A DNA stretch of 64,000 nucleotides from Deltaproteobacteria bacterium (lineage in GTDB: Bacteria > Desulfobacterota > Syntrophobacteria > Syntrophobacterales > Syntrophobacteraceae). Positions 26,853 to 36,058 of the stretch are shown here, one piece after another. Position 1 is the first letter of the stretch, and each line of letters opens with the position of its first letter. The position numbers and the translations under genes are program-made. The notes beneath the pieces were generated by a model. That model saw only the letters and a program-made list of their open reading frames with translations, was not told the origin of the DNA and did no database searches. Location: positions 93,210 through 157,209 of the forward strand of contig JAAYVE010000046.1 in the NCBI GenBank assembly GCA_012517315.1, in the 5' to 3' direction.

Positions 26853-27390
26853 TTTCAGTGTTTTTTTCCGAAAAGACTCCGGGTCTCATTGGTGGGCACC
26901 TGGGCAGAAATGTGGTCATCGCCCTGTTGCAATCAGCCGCACGAAAAAGCTTTCCCCGAAAACCCGCAAATTCCTGAGAGCAACATTCTGATCCCAGAGG
27001 GATTGATTCTTGCCGTGAAGCGCGGCTGAGGCTGGAAAGCCTTCGGTCCGATCATCGGCCGGTGCGCGGCTGAGAAGCGGTTCCCTGCGACGTGGTCCCC
27101 GTGGATGTCGTCCCTGAACCGGTCGTACCGCGGTTTTTCCCCCCTTCAGCAAGGACCGCCGTCGAACTGAGCAAAAGGACTAGAAAAATGAACATCAGTG
27201 TTTTCACTCTTTCACCCCTTTCTTTTTAATGGTTTTAGTGGAAGGGACCCATGAGCCGGCGTGACGCGCTGCTCTCTCTTTTGACCGATCGTCCTTCTGA
27301 GGGAAGCATGATCCGGGCCCTGGGATCGGCCCCCGGCCATACCGACCTTGTTGCCCCCCTTTCCAAGACCGGCCATGGTATTGGAAAGAG

Positions 27391-27418
27391 TTGCCCCTTT
27401 TGCATTTTGAGTTATACT
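27391..27418 (+). promoter_or_regulatory. Possible sigma70-type promoter for the small cysteine protein
   Basis: TTGCCC (27391-27396, four matches) and TATACT (27413-27418, five matches) are 16 bases apart, about 150 bases before the ATG at 27572. Confidence 0.33.
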
Positions 27419-27571
27419 AAATACATTGATATGGCAAGGATTTTCGAGCGTTCCCGTCCCATGATCCACACGACCACACCAACAGTCCGAAAGCTGCCGG
27501 ATGATGCGAGGAATGGCTGAGGAGTGGGGATTTGTGCGGCCGACGTGAGGGACTATCGATAGGTGGGATCC

Positions 27572-27907
27572 ATGAATGAAGCTCAACTCGGATTATCAAG
27601 GAGCTACGCCGACAAGATCCAGTCGAGCAACGCAGAAGCAGCGGGCGTTTTGCTCCTGGTTTTGGACTGCGGATGCATCAAAGCCGCTCCTTTCAATCGC
27701 CACGGAGATCCCGTCGGGCGCTCGGCCCTTTTGAGAGTCATTGCCGGGGAAAAACGGCGTGTCTGCCTCAGGTGCCGCAAGGACCAGGGGGAAGATGGCG
27801 CCCGAGTCTTAGAGAGCACCGTTCTCTGGCTGCAGCCTTGTTTGTTGTCCAAAAGAGAGAGAGACAAGATACTCAGGAAAGTCCTCGCCGGCAGTGCAAA
27901 GCGGTAA
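27572..27907 (+). CDS. Small cysteine-containing hypothetical protein
   Basis: A 111-residue protein with an N-terminal LDCGCIKAAPFNRHGDP segment, a CLRC pair around residue 68 and a basic C-terminal helix (SKRERDKILRKVL). AGGTGGG lies a few bases before the ATG at 27572. An in-frame GTG at 27563 is also possible. The CxC and CxxC pairs could bind zinc. I do not recognise a family. It stands alone between long non-coding stretches and is convergent with the ChaN-like gene. Confidence 0.55.
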   Translation: MNEAQLGLSRSYADKIQSSNAEAAGVLLLVLDCGCIKAAPFNRHGDPVGRSALLRVIAGEKRRVCLRCRKDQGEDGARVLESTVLWLQPCLLSKRERDKILRKVLAGSAKR

Positions 27908-28076
27908 AATATATTGCCCGTGGGGAAACCGTGGCTTCAACGCCCCGGCCAGAACCGAGGGCAGGCTCCGCAAACACACACGTGGAGAGGGGGAATCTCA
28001 GCTGAGAATTTTCGATGCAGAGACGGCAGGAAGAGGGTGCGTCCCTGCTGTCGTGACATATCCTTTCGACTGGATA

Positions 28077-28934
28077 TCAGTCTGTCCAAAGGTAATCTGC
28101 GTCCTTTACCGTCGCGGAGTCCCTGTTTAATCTCCCCTGTATTTCCGGAAGAATGACGCGGTAAGAAAGAGGGGACATGCTTTCCAGATGCCTGGGGATA
28201 CCGGGTTTCCAGGCATGGCCGCTTCCCGCCAGCAACACCATGGTCCGTTGGGGGTTCTGTCGGAGGTATTGGACGGCGTGCCAAGCCATCGCCGTGTCCC
28301 AAAGCAGTTGTGCCTCGCAGAAGTTGTTGAATTCGATGCCTTGGTGGCCGTGCATGTCCAGAGAGCGCTGAATGAAGCGCTTGTACTCTTCGTCGATGGC
28401 ACAGGTAACGGGGGGCAGTTCCCTCCTCTGCGCCTCACTGAGGGAGGCGAATCCGCTGCGAGCCACCTGCCCGGTGATTTCCCTCGAAACATTGAGTCCG
28501 ACGACTGGAATTCCATGTTCACGGGCGAAAAGAAGAATGTCCGCATAAAGGGGCCAAGGGGTGCTCCAGTTGTCGTAGTACCCCTTGATGAACTCCGAAT
28601 CCGCCATTCTGCCCGATACCCACTTGTCCAGTGTTTCCTGGCTGTCCCTTCGAAACATCTCCATGCCGACTGCGAGAGGGAGTCCCGATTGGAGCAGGCT
28701 GCTGATGACTTCCAATTGGAATGCGTGGTGGTTTTTTTCGTTGTGCAGTTCTCCCACTAGGATAACCTTAGCAGATTTGATATCGGGAAGGGCTTCCCGC
28801 AGCGACAAGGATTTGCCGTCGGAGAGCCTGAGAAGATCCTGGTTACCGCGAGGCGGCGGTGTGGAATGAGAAGATAGTGCCAATGCAGCAGTCAACAGAA
28901 TCGAAAAGATCAAAACGCCCACGATTCTTTTCAT
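28077..28934 (-). CDS. ChaN-like (haem-binding / Tiki superfamily) exported protein
   Basis: A 285-residue protein with an N-terminal hydrophobic signal (about residues 4-22) but no lipobox cysteine. The family core is clear: ILVGELHNEKNHHAFQLEVI around residue 58, GMEMFRRDSQETLDKW around residue 90, and a C-terminal VLLAGSGHAWKPGIP. ChaN binds haem in Campylobacter, and the wider fold includes metal-dependent Tiki-type hydrolases that share the early Gly-Glu-x-His motif. The gene follows the M1 peptidase with an eight-base gap, so the two should form an operon. Envelope location is expected; the substrate is not known. Confidence 0.85.
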   Translation of the reverse strand: MKRIVGVLIFSILLTAALALSSHSTPPPRGNQDLLRLSDGKSLSLREALPDIKSAKVILVGELHNEKNHHAFQLEVISSLLQSGLPLAVGMEMFRRDSQETLDKWVSGRMADSEFIKGYYDNWSTPWPLYADILLFAREHGIPVVGLNVSREITGQVARSGFASLSEAQRRELPPVTCAIDEEYKRFIQRSLDMHGHQGIEFNNFCEAQLLWDTAMAWHAVQYLRQNPQRTMVLLAGSGHAWKPGIPRHLESMSPLSYRVILPEIQGRLNRDSATVKDADYLWTD

Positions 28935-28941
28935 GACCCTT

Positions 28942-31032
28942 TCACTCCTTGTTTGAAAATCGATGGATCAAGGGGGAATCTTCTGCAGACCAGGTTTTTT
29001 TCATGGTCACTTTCCCCTCCTGGACAACGAGTGCGCTGTATGAGCCGTAATGGGGTACCTTTCCGGCAAGAGCGACGGCTGCATCGCGGGAGAAGGCGAG
29101 CATCAGTCCAACCTTTTTGTCTGCGTCGATGCCCGATTTCAAGGTGAAGAAGGCTCCCTCGGCGGCCCGGCTGAACACGCCGCCATCAAGGATGAAACGG
29201 TCTCTATCCAGACTCAGGACATCTGGAAGGACAGGCATCAGATTCCTTGAACGAGGTAATCCGAAAAGGAGCAGATCTTTTCCCTTCAGTTGGGCGGGTT
29301 CGATTTGCCTCTCGTTCAGCAGGGGCAATTCCCGGTGACCGAGGCCCGAGAGGAGGATCCTTGCGGCGTCTCCGTACGTTTCAAAGGAGTCATCCGCCAC
29401 GATGGCAACGAGATCATCGGATCCCTTGATGCTGTTCACGTCGGGGGGAATCTCCCGGGAATCCAGACGCCGGAAGAGGTGTGCATCGGGGTCCACCAGG
29501 AGCTGTTTCGGCTCAAAGTGCGTCTCCCAGGCAAAGGGAGTCGTACTGCCAATGGCTCGGATTTCCGTCTCCATCGTGCCCCCAGCGACTTCGAGTTTCA
29601 TCGGCACCAGAAGCTCGAAAACGGGCTCTTCCTGCAGCAGAAGCCCCGTTACCCGCCAACGCCCGCCCACTCTGGTGAGCCGTAGATCCTCCAGCCTGAG
29701 TGTGGGGGCACCGGGACGGTTCACCCACTGGCGGAAGAAGGCCTGGAAATCTTCCCTGGAATCGGCGGAGAGGGCTGTTGCGAAATCACTCCACGTGGCT
29801 TCCTGGAACAATCGCGTCCGATACACCTCCCCCAGACCCCTCCAGAACCTCTCCTCCCCGGCAAGTCTTCTCGCCATGTGGAAGATCATGGCCGATTTCC
29901 CGTATCCTACCGCCCTCGAAGCCGCATTGTGGCCCCCGATGAACCGGCTGAGGGGGAAGTCCTCGTTGGGGGCGACGAGGTTGGAATACTTCCTAAGAAT
30001 GCCCATGCGGTAGACTTTGGCCTCCTCGGGGGAGGATTGCTCCTTGTAAAGGTAGTCAGCCACATACGTGGTGAGACCCTCGGACCAGTTTCCTTTGGCA
30101 TAGTCCACGAACACACCGTTTCCCCACCACGAGTGGGCCACCTCATGTCCCAGGCTCGTGTCCACTATGAAGGGCAACCGGATGACATCACTGCCCAGAA
30201 GGGTGTAGGAGGGGAATCCGTAACCTGTGGGAAGGAAATTCTCCACCACCGCGAACTTGGAGAAGGGGTAAGGTCCGAATAACTTTTCATACATGGGAAT
30301 GTAACGGGAGAGTGCTGCCAGGTAGGGGCCGGAAAACCTCTCCGTTTGGGGAAAGTGGTAAAAATAGGTGGGCACGTTTCCCACTTGGCCGGTCTTCACT
30401 TGGTAGAGCCCCCCCGACAGGGAGAGACCCCGAACTGGGTGATCGATTTTCCAGACGAAAACCGCTTTTTCCCCGACTTGTTTTCGCTCCAGGAGCCTTC
30501 CGGCCGTCACCACCTCCATGGCCTTGGGTACCTCGATTTCCAGGCGGTAAGTTGAGTAAGTGTCAGGGATATCAGGGTACCACCCGGCCCCGTCCATCAG
30601 AATGAACTTGTCCTCGGTTATGATGCCCACAGCTCCGAAATTGCGACTTTCGTGGTATTCGGCTCGCGTTGGCATTGCATCGCGGAAACGGGCCTCGTAT
30701 TTGACGGCGATGGACCCCTTTCCGACGGGACCAGGGTCCTTGGGATGGATGCGAAGGGTTCCCTTTTCAAAACGGTAGGATTGGCCCACTCCATTCACGG
30801 CTACCGAGAGGATGTGCACATCCGGGCGAAGGGCCAGGCGGATTTCCATGTCCCGCCCTTCCATGTCCAACGTGATGGTGTCCGCCGCCTTGATGGTCGA
30901 CGAAGTGGTCTCCAGGCTCACGCGGATGTCATGATGAACAACGCGATCGAGGGCATTCGCATTTTGTACTGGACCGACCAGGAACAGTCCAAGCAAATAA
31001 GGCAAGCACGCGCGTCTAAGCCTCGTTTCCAT
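28942..31032 (-). CDS. Exported M1-family (gluzincin) metallopeptidase
   Basis: A 696-residue protein starting with a signal peptide (METRLRRACLPYLLGLFLVG). The zinc site is HEVAH (296-300) with Glu318 in GNWSEGLTTY, giving 17 residues between the second His and the Glu where classical M1 enzymes have 18. The exopeptidase loop reads VVENFLPTGYGFPSYTLLG and does not contain GAMEN. A beta-rich N-terminal domain precedes the catalytic part. A C-terminal region of about 150 residues (from about 540) has an alpha/beta look and no motif I know. The ATG at 31032 is chosen because it puts the signal at the N-terminus; the frame is open to 31104. Co-directional with the ChaN-like gene. Confidence 0.87.
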   Translation of the reverse strand: METRLRRACLPYLLGLFLVGPVQNANALDRVVHHDIRVSLETTSSTIKAADTITLDMEGRDMEIRLALRPDVHILSVAVNGVGQSYRFEKGTLRIHPKDPGPVGKGSIAVKYEARFRDAMPTRAEYHESRNFGAVGIITEDKFILMDGAGWYPDIPDTYSTYRLEIEVPKAMEVVTAGRLLERKQVGEKAVFVWKIDHPVRGLSLSGGLYQVKTGQVGNVPTYFYHFPQTERFSGPYLAALSRYIPMYEKLFGPYPFSKFAVVENFLPTGYGFPSYTLLGSDVIRLPFIVDTSLGHEVAHSWWGNGVFVDYAKGNWSEGLTTYVADYLYKEQSSPEEAKVYRMGILRKYSNLVAPNEDFPLSRFIGGHNAASRAVGYGKSAMIFHMARRLAGEERFWRGLGEVYRTRLFQEATWSDFATALSADSREDFQAFFRQWVNRPGAPTLRLEDLRLTRVGGRWRVTGLLLQEEPVFELLVPMKLEVAGGTMETEIRAIGSTTPFAWETHFEPKQLLVDPDAHLFRRLDSREIPPDVNSIKGSDDLVAIVADDSFETYGDAARILLSGLGHRELPLLNERQIEPAQLKGKDLLLFGLPRSRNLMPVLPDVLSLDRDRFILDGGVFSRAAEGAFFTLKSGIDADKKVGLMLAFSRDAAVALAGKVPHYGSYSALVVQEGKVTMKKTWSAEDSPLIHRFSNKE

Positions 31033-31320
31033 CCTCAATTCATCTCTCTCTCGGTTGAAACCACGAACGATGGCCCATCGAATCGAAAAGATCCATACTC
31101 CCATTCACATTGTTCCGGCAGCTTCTTATGCGGTGAGGGCCAAAAAGCTCTGGGAAAATATAATCATCAGAGTTGTTCCTGCACATCCCACCCTCACATC
31201 GGGCCATGGCCCCATGGGGAATTTCGGGGATCTCGCCGTTGATCTTGTTGAAGAGGGCCTTTAATTTGTTGGGACAGGGTCTTAGAAGGGATGTGGGGAA
31301 TCGACGAAAAGAGGGAAAAT

Positions 31321-31734
31321 ATGGAGGTATCTCTCATGGATATGAAACAGTTGAAGGATTATTTCAGCACCACCAAAGGACATGGTGTCCTGGCCACTTC
31401 CAGCGGTGAAGGGCTCCTCAACCAGGCAGTGTTTGCCCGGCCTCACTTCATGGACGATGAAACGGTGGCGTTCATCATGCCTCACAAACTGACGCACAGG
31501 AATCTACAGGAAAACCCCCATGCAGCTTACCTCTTTATGGAGACGGGCCCTGGTTACCGGGGCAAGAGACTCTATCTCACGAAAGTGAGGGAGGAGCAGG
31601 ACACGGAGTTGTTGTACTCCCTTCGCAGGCGCACTTATCCCGATGAAGACGAGAAGAGGGAAGGACCGCGTTTTTTGGTGTTCTTTCGGGTGGACATGAG
31701 TCTCCCACTCATCGGAACGGGAGGCGGTTCCTGA
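31321..31734 (+). CDS. Pyridoxamine 5'-phosphate oxidase-fold (split-barrel) protein
   Basis: A 137-residue protein of the FMN-binding split-barrel type. Typical features are the opening MKQLKDYFSTTKGHGVLAT, a strand-turn with NQAVFARPHFMDDETVAFIM, and LTHRNLQENPHAAYLFME, which forms the flavin phosphate site in relatives. GAGGG precedes the ATG at 31321; an ATG at 31336 is an alternative. The upstream region has a perfect TATAAT at 31159-31164 but no -35 match. The role could be a flavin-dependent reductase or a flavin/haem-binding stress protein. Monocistronic. Confidence 0.85.
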   Translation: MEVSLMDMKQLKDYFSTTKGHGVLATSSGEGLLNQAVFARPHFMDDETVAFIMPHKLTHRNLQENPHAAYLFMETGPGYRGKRLYLTKVREEQDTELLYSLRRRTYPDEDEKREGPRFLVFFRVDMSLPLIGTGGGS

Positions 31735-32073
31735 TCGTTTGCCTCCTCCGGAATTGCGAAGTGGATCGCACTGCCGGTATCTCGCGCCCTGTGCCGTGGA
31801 GATTTTTTCGGGAAAGCATTCAGGAAGGACGCAAGAAAGCGCGACTCTTACGGGCTGTCCCGGACTGCCCTCCGAAACTTTTCCACCGGGATTCGAGGGG
31901 GGTCCGAGACAGCATTGTGATGGTTGCGTAATGGATTGAACGGTGAAGTCAGGGGCGATGGGAAAGTAAGGCTTCTGGAACCCCAGGAGCGTCTATTCAC
32001 AACCTCAGGGGCGACGGGCAGCGAAGAGACAGGCAGGTGAGTGCAGTTCTCTTTATATTGCGCCCAACAGGAT
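31735..32073. other. Intergenic stretch between convergent genes
   Basis: About 340 bases. It contains an imperfect 8-base-pair hairpin at 31971-31990 without a T tract, and two copies of CAGGGGCGA-like sequence near 31950 and 32005. No supported gene. Confidence 0.45.
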
Positions 32074-33198
32074 TCATCGCATTATTTCCATCTGTCCGAG
32101 GTCCATGATGAGCACCCTAGAAGGATTTACACTCTTTTTTTCCATGGTTCGCCTGAGATCTAGAGCGGGATATCCCGCAGGTTCGTTCCCAAGGCGAAAC
32201 GTTCCCCACTGAGTCGGGACGAGGAAGTGGGCACCGAGATCCTCGAAGGCTTCCAGCACTTCCTGGGCGTTCATGTGTGCGTAGTGCATGAACCATCTGG
32301 GATGATATGCCGTGAGAGGAAGGAGGGCATAGTCGATGCCCGGATACTTTGTGCCTATTTCCTTGTAGCCGATGAAATAGCCGCTGTCCCCCCCGATGTA
32401 CACTGTCCTGCCCGGTGCCATGAGAAGGAAACTGGCCCACAAAGTACGGTTGCGCCACTGGCCGATACGGATGGACCAGTGCTGAGCCGGAAGGCAAACC
32501 AACCGCATGTTTTCTGGCAGTTCCAATGTTTGCCACCAATCCATCTCCGTCACCCTCCTCATTCCCAGGTTTTCCAAGGTTCCCTTGAGCCCGAGGGGAA
32601 CGAACACCCGCTCCGTGTGCGCGAGGCCGCGGACGGTGGGGGCGTCCAGGTGGTCGTAATGGTTGTGCGTGACGATCAGATTCAACTTCAGGCCAAGTGC
32701 GTTCAGTTCCTGGAGACTTAAGGCCGGAGGTGTCTTTCGCTTGGGTACGAGAGCCCGGTCCGTGAGGATGGGATCGATGATCCAATAGCTCCCCTTGAGG
32801 CCCACCAAGAACGTTCCATGTCCCACCCACGCGATGAAGTCGTGTCCCTCTGCAACTGCTGAACCAACACGGGAAGGGAGTTCGGGAATCAGCTTCGGCA
32901 GGTAACTCTCCTCGGCGTCGGTGTAGTCTTCCCTGGAAGATAGGCGCCAACGCAGCAACCGTGTAAACCCGCCGTGTTCGATGGGAAGCCAGGGATTGAA
33001 GTAGTGACCGTCCTCGTAATGCTTGGCATAGAGCAAACTCGGGTTGGTAGAGCGGGTTTCCTCTTGCCAGGCGGCTTCGTCGAAATGCGGGGCGGATAGG
33101 CAAGATGAGAGGAACGCGCCGGACACAAGTGCGAGGAGAACGGTCTTCACCCGCGCGATTCGAGAGCGGAAGTCTTTGGACTGTGCATGAAACGACAC
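32074..33198 (-). CDS. Metallo-beta-lactamase-fold hydrolase, NAPE-PLD/UlaG-like lipoprotein
   Basis: A protein of about 374 residues with zinc-site motif THNHYDHLD and further ligands in LPAQHWS, IGGDSGYF and LTAYHPRWFMHYAHMN. This ordering is characteristic of the N-acyl-phosphatidylethanolamine phospholipase D-like branch. An N-terminal hydrophobic stretch ends in SGAFLSSC, a good lipobox, so the enzyme should be a lipoprotein. The GTG at 33198 is used (GGGAGA upstream); a start nearer the signal (GTG about 33150) is possible. The promoter at 33275-33302 lies about 75 bases upstream. Likely substrates are phosphodiesters or N-acyl lipids (from the family, not shown here). Confidence 0.83.
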   Translation of the reverse strand: MSFHAQSKDFRSRIARVKTVLLALVSGAFLSSCLSAPHFDEAAWQEETRSTNPSLLYAKHYEDGHYFNPWLPIEHGGFTRLLRWRLSSREDYTDAEESYLPKLIPELPSRVGSAVAEGHDFIAWVGHGTFLVGLKGSYWIIDPILTDRALVPKRKTPPALSLQELNALGLKLNLIVTHNHYDHLDAPTVRGLAHTERVFVPLGLKGTLENLGMRRVTEMDWWQTLELPENMRLVCLPAQHWSIRIGQWRNRTLWASFLLMAPGRTVYIGGDSGYFIGYKEIGTKYPGIDYALLPLTAYHPRWFMHYAHMNAQEVLEAFEDLGAHFLVPTQWGTFRLGNEPAGYPALDLRRTMEKKSVNPSRVLIMDLGQMEIMR

Positions 33199-33586
33199 AG
33201 GATCATCTCCCTGTAGAAGCACTTGACGGAGTTCGAGCAGGGCTCAACAGGCTTTACCTGCGGTGACTGTCTCATTTATAAGGGCTGGCGGCAGTCGGTC
33301 AAGAGCTCTTCCCATCTCAAACGGTCCTTCGTTTTTGCTCCAAAAACGGTGTTGCGATGATTATTCTATTGAACGCCGCTCAGGTTCCAGTGTCGTTTAA
33401 GAGGGGATTTGCCAGGGCCGTCCACTGTCTGGAATTTAAAATGACCGCGTCCGAGAGTCCCGGTTCGATGACAGGCACTGTTCTCGGGGCAGCATGCCTC
33501 CCCGTGGCACGTCGTCTTCTTTGACCACGCTTGGCAACTGAGGTTTTAGACTCATTTTGTCGGTTTGATTTGAAGGAGGTTGCCGG
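33199..33586. other. Divergent control region
   Basis: About 390 bases between the lipoprotein hydrolase (minus) and the universal stress protein (plus). It holds the minus-strand promoter at 33275-33302. A TTGACC at 33521-33526 is the best plus-strand -35 candidate but lacks a good -10. A strong AAGGAGG (33573-33579) precedes the stress gene. Confidence 0.5.
33275..33302 (-). promoter_or_regulatory. Sigma70-type promoter for the metallo-beta-lactamase-fold gene
   Basis: On the minus strand, TTGACC (33302-33297) and TATAAA (33280-33275), each with five of six consensus matches, are separated by 16 bases. This predicts a transcript start near 33268. Confidence 0.55.
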
Positions 33587-34006
33587 ATGTTCAGACATAT
33601 TCTCGTGCCCACGGATCTCACGGACAGGAGCCTCAAGGCCATGGAAATCGCGTTGAAGATGGCTGGGGATACCTCTTGTCGCGTGACCCTTCTGCATGTG
33701 ATCGAGACAATAGAAGACAGTGATGAAAAGGAATTCGATGAGTTCTACAGAAGGCTGCGCAAACGAGCCCTTCGGAGGATGGATCGGATGGTCCAATTGT
33801 TTTCTGACGCCGCATCGGGGATCGTGACGGAGATCTGTTTTGGCAAGCGGGTGAGGGAAATTGTAAGATACGCCGGGGTTGAGAATGTGGATCTCATCGT
33901 ACTCAGTTCCCACAGGATCGATGTGGAAAATCCCATGCAAGGCTGGGGCACCATCAGTTACAAGGTGAGCGTTCTGTCACATTGCCCCGTGATGCTGATC
34001 AAGTGA
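33587..34006 (+). CDS. Universal stress protein (UspA family)
   Basis: A 139-residue single-domain UspA protein: HILVPTDLTDRSLKAMEIAL at the start, VTLLHVIE strand, then VDLIVLSSHR and a closing SYKVSVLSHCPVMLIK. The ATP-binding G-x2-G-x9-G(S/T) motif is not well formed (ENPMQGWGTISYKVSVLS), so nucleotide binding is uncertain. The AAGGAGG site is ideal. DinB starts 26 bases downstream and might be co-transcribed. Usp proteins respond to starvation, redox stress or DNA damage; the specific trigger is unknown. Confidence 0.9.
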   Translation: MFRHILVPTDLTDRSLKAMEIALKMAGDTSCRVTLLHVIETIEDSDEKEFDEFYRRLRKRALRRMDRMVQLFSDAASGIVTEICFGKRVREIVRYAGVENVDLIVLSSHRIDVENPMQGWGTISYKVSVLSHCPVMLIK

Positions 34007-34032
34007 GTTGAACCCGGGAGCCTGCCTCCACA

Positions 34033-35190
34033 ATGACTTCAAGTCGATGCATCATGCACGTGGACATGGACGCCTTCTACGCCGCGGTCGAGCAGGTGGA
34101 CAACCCCCGCTTAAAAGGAATGCCTGTGATCGTCGGGGCCTCTCGAAGGGGTGTGGTGACTGCAGCATCCTACGAGGCGAGGCCTTTCGGTGTTCGTTCC
34201 GCCATGCCGGTTTTCAAGGCGAGAAAACTCTGCCCTCATGGGGTTTTCCTTCCTGTTCGCATGGAGCGTTACCGGGAAGTGTCCCGACAAGTGATGGCAA
34301 TCCTTTCCAAATATTCGCCCCTGGTGGAGGTCGTTTCCGTAGACGAGGCCACCCTCGATTTGACGGGCACTCAAGCACTACATGGGAGTCCGATGAAAGT
34401 GGCCGTGCAGATCAAGGGGGAGATTCTGGCCCGCACCGGTTGTACCTGCTCGGTGGGCATCGCTCCCAACAAGCTGCTGGCCAAGATCGCATCCGACTGG
34501 GAGAAGCCGGACGGAATGACCGTCATCCGAGAGGAAGAAGTGGCCTCATTTCTGGCAAACCTTCCTGTCAGCAAAATGCCCGGTATCGGCCGAAACACCC
34601 AAAGGCTCCTCAAGGAGCTGGGCGTTGCCATGGTTGGAGATGTGCTTCGCTTTCCGGAGATTTTCTGGATCGACCGCCTCGGCGCGAACGGTGTGCGGCT
34701 CTATGAAAAGGCGCAGGGCACCGACCGGTCCCCAGTGATACCGGAGAGGAAACCCAAGTCGTGCAGTTCTGAGAACACTTTTCCTGAGAATCTCCTCCAC
34801 TTGGAGGAACTGGACCGATGGATCCTGCGGCATGCGGAGAAGATCAGCGGTGACCTTCGTCGGCGTTGTTGCCGTGGCGGAACCGTTAGCGTCAAGGTCA
34901 AATTCGCAGATTTCCGCGTGATGACGAAAAGCTGTACTCTCCATGAACCCACAGACTGCAGCCAAGTCATTTATGATACTGCAAACACACTTCTCCGGTC
35001 CATTGGACTCCGGCAACCGGTGCGCCTCATCGGCGTGGGGGTTTCCAACCTTACCTACGGCATGCTCCAGGGAAGGCTCTTCGACCGTGGCGGGCTGTGC
35101 AGGCTGGAAAACCTTGACCGCGCCATGGACGCAATTCGGGAGAAATTCGGAAAACGGGGTATTGTGAGGGGGCGGCTTTTCAGCCCGTGA
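34033..35190 (+). CDS. dinB: DNA polymerase IV, Y-family translesion polymerase
   Basis: A 385-residue Y-family polymerase. Catalytic site A is in MHVDMDAFYAAVEQ (first Asp at residue 10) and site B in VVSVDEATLDLTGT. The middle carries the helix-hairpin-helix region (VSKMPGIGRNTQRLLKELG) and the C-terminal little-finger domain (KSCSSENTFPEN to the end). In site B most DinB proteins have an aromatic residue after SxDEA (SIDEAFLD); here it is threonine. No clear C-terminal clamp-binding box was seen. Expression may be tied to the stress gene upstream; no LexA box was recognised. Confidence 0.92.
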   Translation: MTSSRCIMHVDMDAFYAAVEQVDNPRLKGMPVIVGASRRGVVTAASYEARPFGVRSAMPVFKARKLCPHGVFLPVRMERYREVSRQVMAILSKYSPLVEVVSVDEATLDLTGTQALHGSPMKVAVQIKGEILARTGCTCSVGIAPNKLLAKIASDWEKPDGMTVIREEEVASFLANLPVSKMPGIGRNTQRLLKELGVAMVGDVLRFPEIFWIDRLGANGVRLYEKAQGTDRSPVIPERKPKSCSSENTFPENLLHLEELDRWILRHAEKISGDLRRRCCRGGTVSVKVKFADFRVMTKSCTLHEPTDCSQVIYDTANTLLRSIGLRQPVRLIGVGVSNLTYGMLQGRLFDRGGLCRLENLDRAMDAIREKFGKRGIVRGRLFSP

Positions 35191-35343
35191 GGAGGGACGC
35201 CACAACGTGCGTGGACCTTTTGCCCTCAGCTTCATCCAGTGAGATGTTCGAAATCCTTCGTCTTCCTGAGGCCTTCATTCGACCAACTCGCGAGTCCCGC
35301 CAATCATGGCAACGACGGGACAAATAGAGAATGGAACCCCACC

Positions 35344-36048
35344 ATGATTCCTTTACGTGATGCGAATCCCTCTAGGGGAACGCCCTTCGTCAATCTCACC
35401 ATCATCGGGGTCTGCACCCTCATTTTCATCTATGAACTGATGCTTGGTGGAGGATTGGAACGCTTCCTGTTCACTTATGGTCTCATACCGGCCAAGCTCA
35501 CCCGACCTGAGATCGCCCTCCATTTCAGCCTTTTCGAGCGTGTTCTGCCGCTTTTCACCTCAATGTTTCTCCATGGAGGTTGGCTGCATGTCATCGGCAA
35601 CATGTGGACCCTTTACATCTTCGGGGACAACGTCGAGGGAGAACTGGGCCATGTGCGCTACCTTCTGTTCTACATTTTGTCCGGACTCATCGCCGGTGCC
35701 ATGCAGGTGGTCATCAGCTACGATTCGCGCATTCCAACCATCGGTGCCAGTGGCGCCGTTGCCGGCGTCATGGGCGCCTACTTCATTCTCTATCCTCGAG
35801 CCAGGATTCTCGCTTTCGTGCCCATCTTCTTTTTTTTCACTCTGGTGGAAATTCCCGCCTATGTCTTCCTGGGATTATGGTTTGCTCTCCAGTTTTTCAG
35901 TGGAACATTCTCCCTTCTGGCGAGCGCACAAGGGGTTGGGGGCGTGGCTTGGTGGGCTCACATCGGCGGATTCGCCGGGGGCGTCTTTCTTCTTTTTCTC
36001 CTGGGAAAGGGCGGGGGGAGCCGGTACCGATACGACCGACGGTTCTGA
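35344..36048 (+). CDS. Rhomboid-family intramembrane serine protease
   Basis: A 234-residue membrane protein with six to seven hydrophobic helices. The catalytic dyad is Ser137 in IGASGAVAGVMG and His206 in WAHIGGFAGGV. The L1 loop motif (WxR-like) region is around residues 97-110, and MFLHGGWLHVIGNMWTLYIF is the typical helix-2 His-Asn signature. The ATG at 35344 is chosen because the family starts directly before PxRD. The frame is open to 35239. Substrates are membrane proteins cleaved within the bilayer. The gene ends 10 bases from the convergent glycosyltransferase gene. Confidence 0.92.
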   Translation: MIPLRDANPSRGTPFVNLTIIGVCTLIFIYELMLGGGLERFLFTYGLIPAKLTRPEIALHFSLFERVLPLFTSMFLHGGWLHVIGNMWTLYIFGDNVEGELGHVRYLLFYILSGLIAGAMQVVISYDSRIPTIGASGAVAGVMGAYFILYPRARILAFVPIFFFFTLVEIPAYVFLGLWFALQFFSGTFSLLASAQGVGGVAWWAHIGGFAGGVFLLFLLGKGGGSRYRYDRRF

Positions 36049-36058
36049 AAGCAGTCGG

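Larger units (their letters stand above)
26730..27571. other. Long intergenic stretch (about 840 bases)
   Basis: No supported gene. It contains a hairpin at 26808-26845 soon after the secreted-protein stop, two copies of GCGCGGCTGAG near 27020-27075, and a possible promoter at 27391-27418. Confidence 0.45.

Noticed and set aside
31159..31164. Perfect TATAAT upstream of the PPOX-fold gene
   Set aside because: No -35 element at a suitable distance, and the implied leader would be about 150 bases.
31971..31990. Hairpin GCTTCTGG/CCAGGAGC between convergent genes
   Set aside because: Only eight pairs with one wobble and no T tract on either strand.
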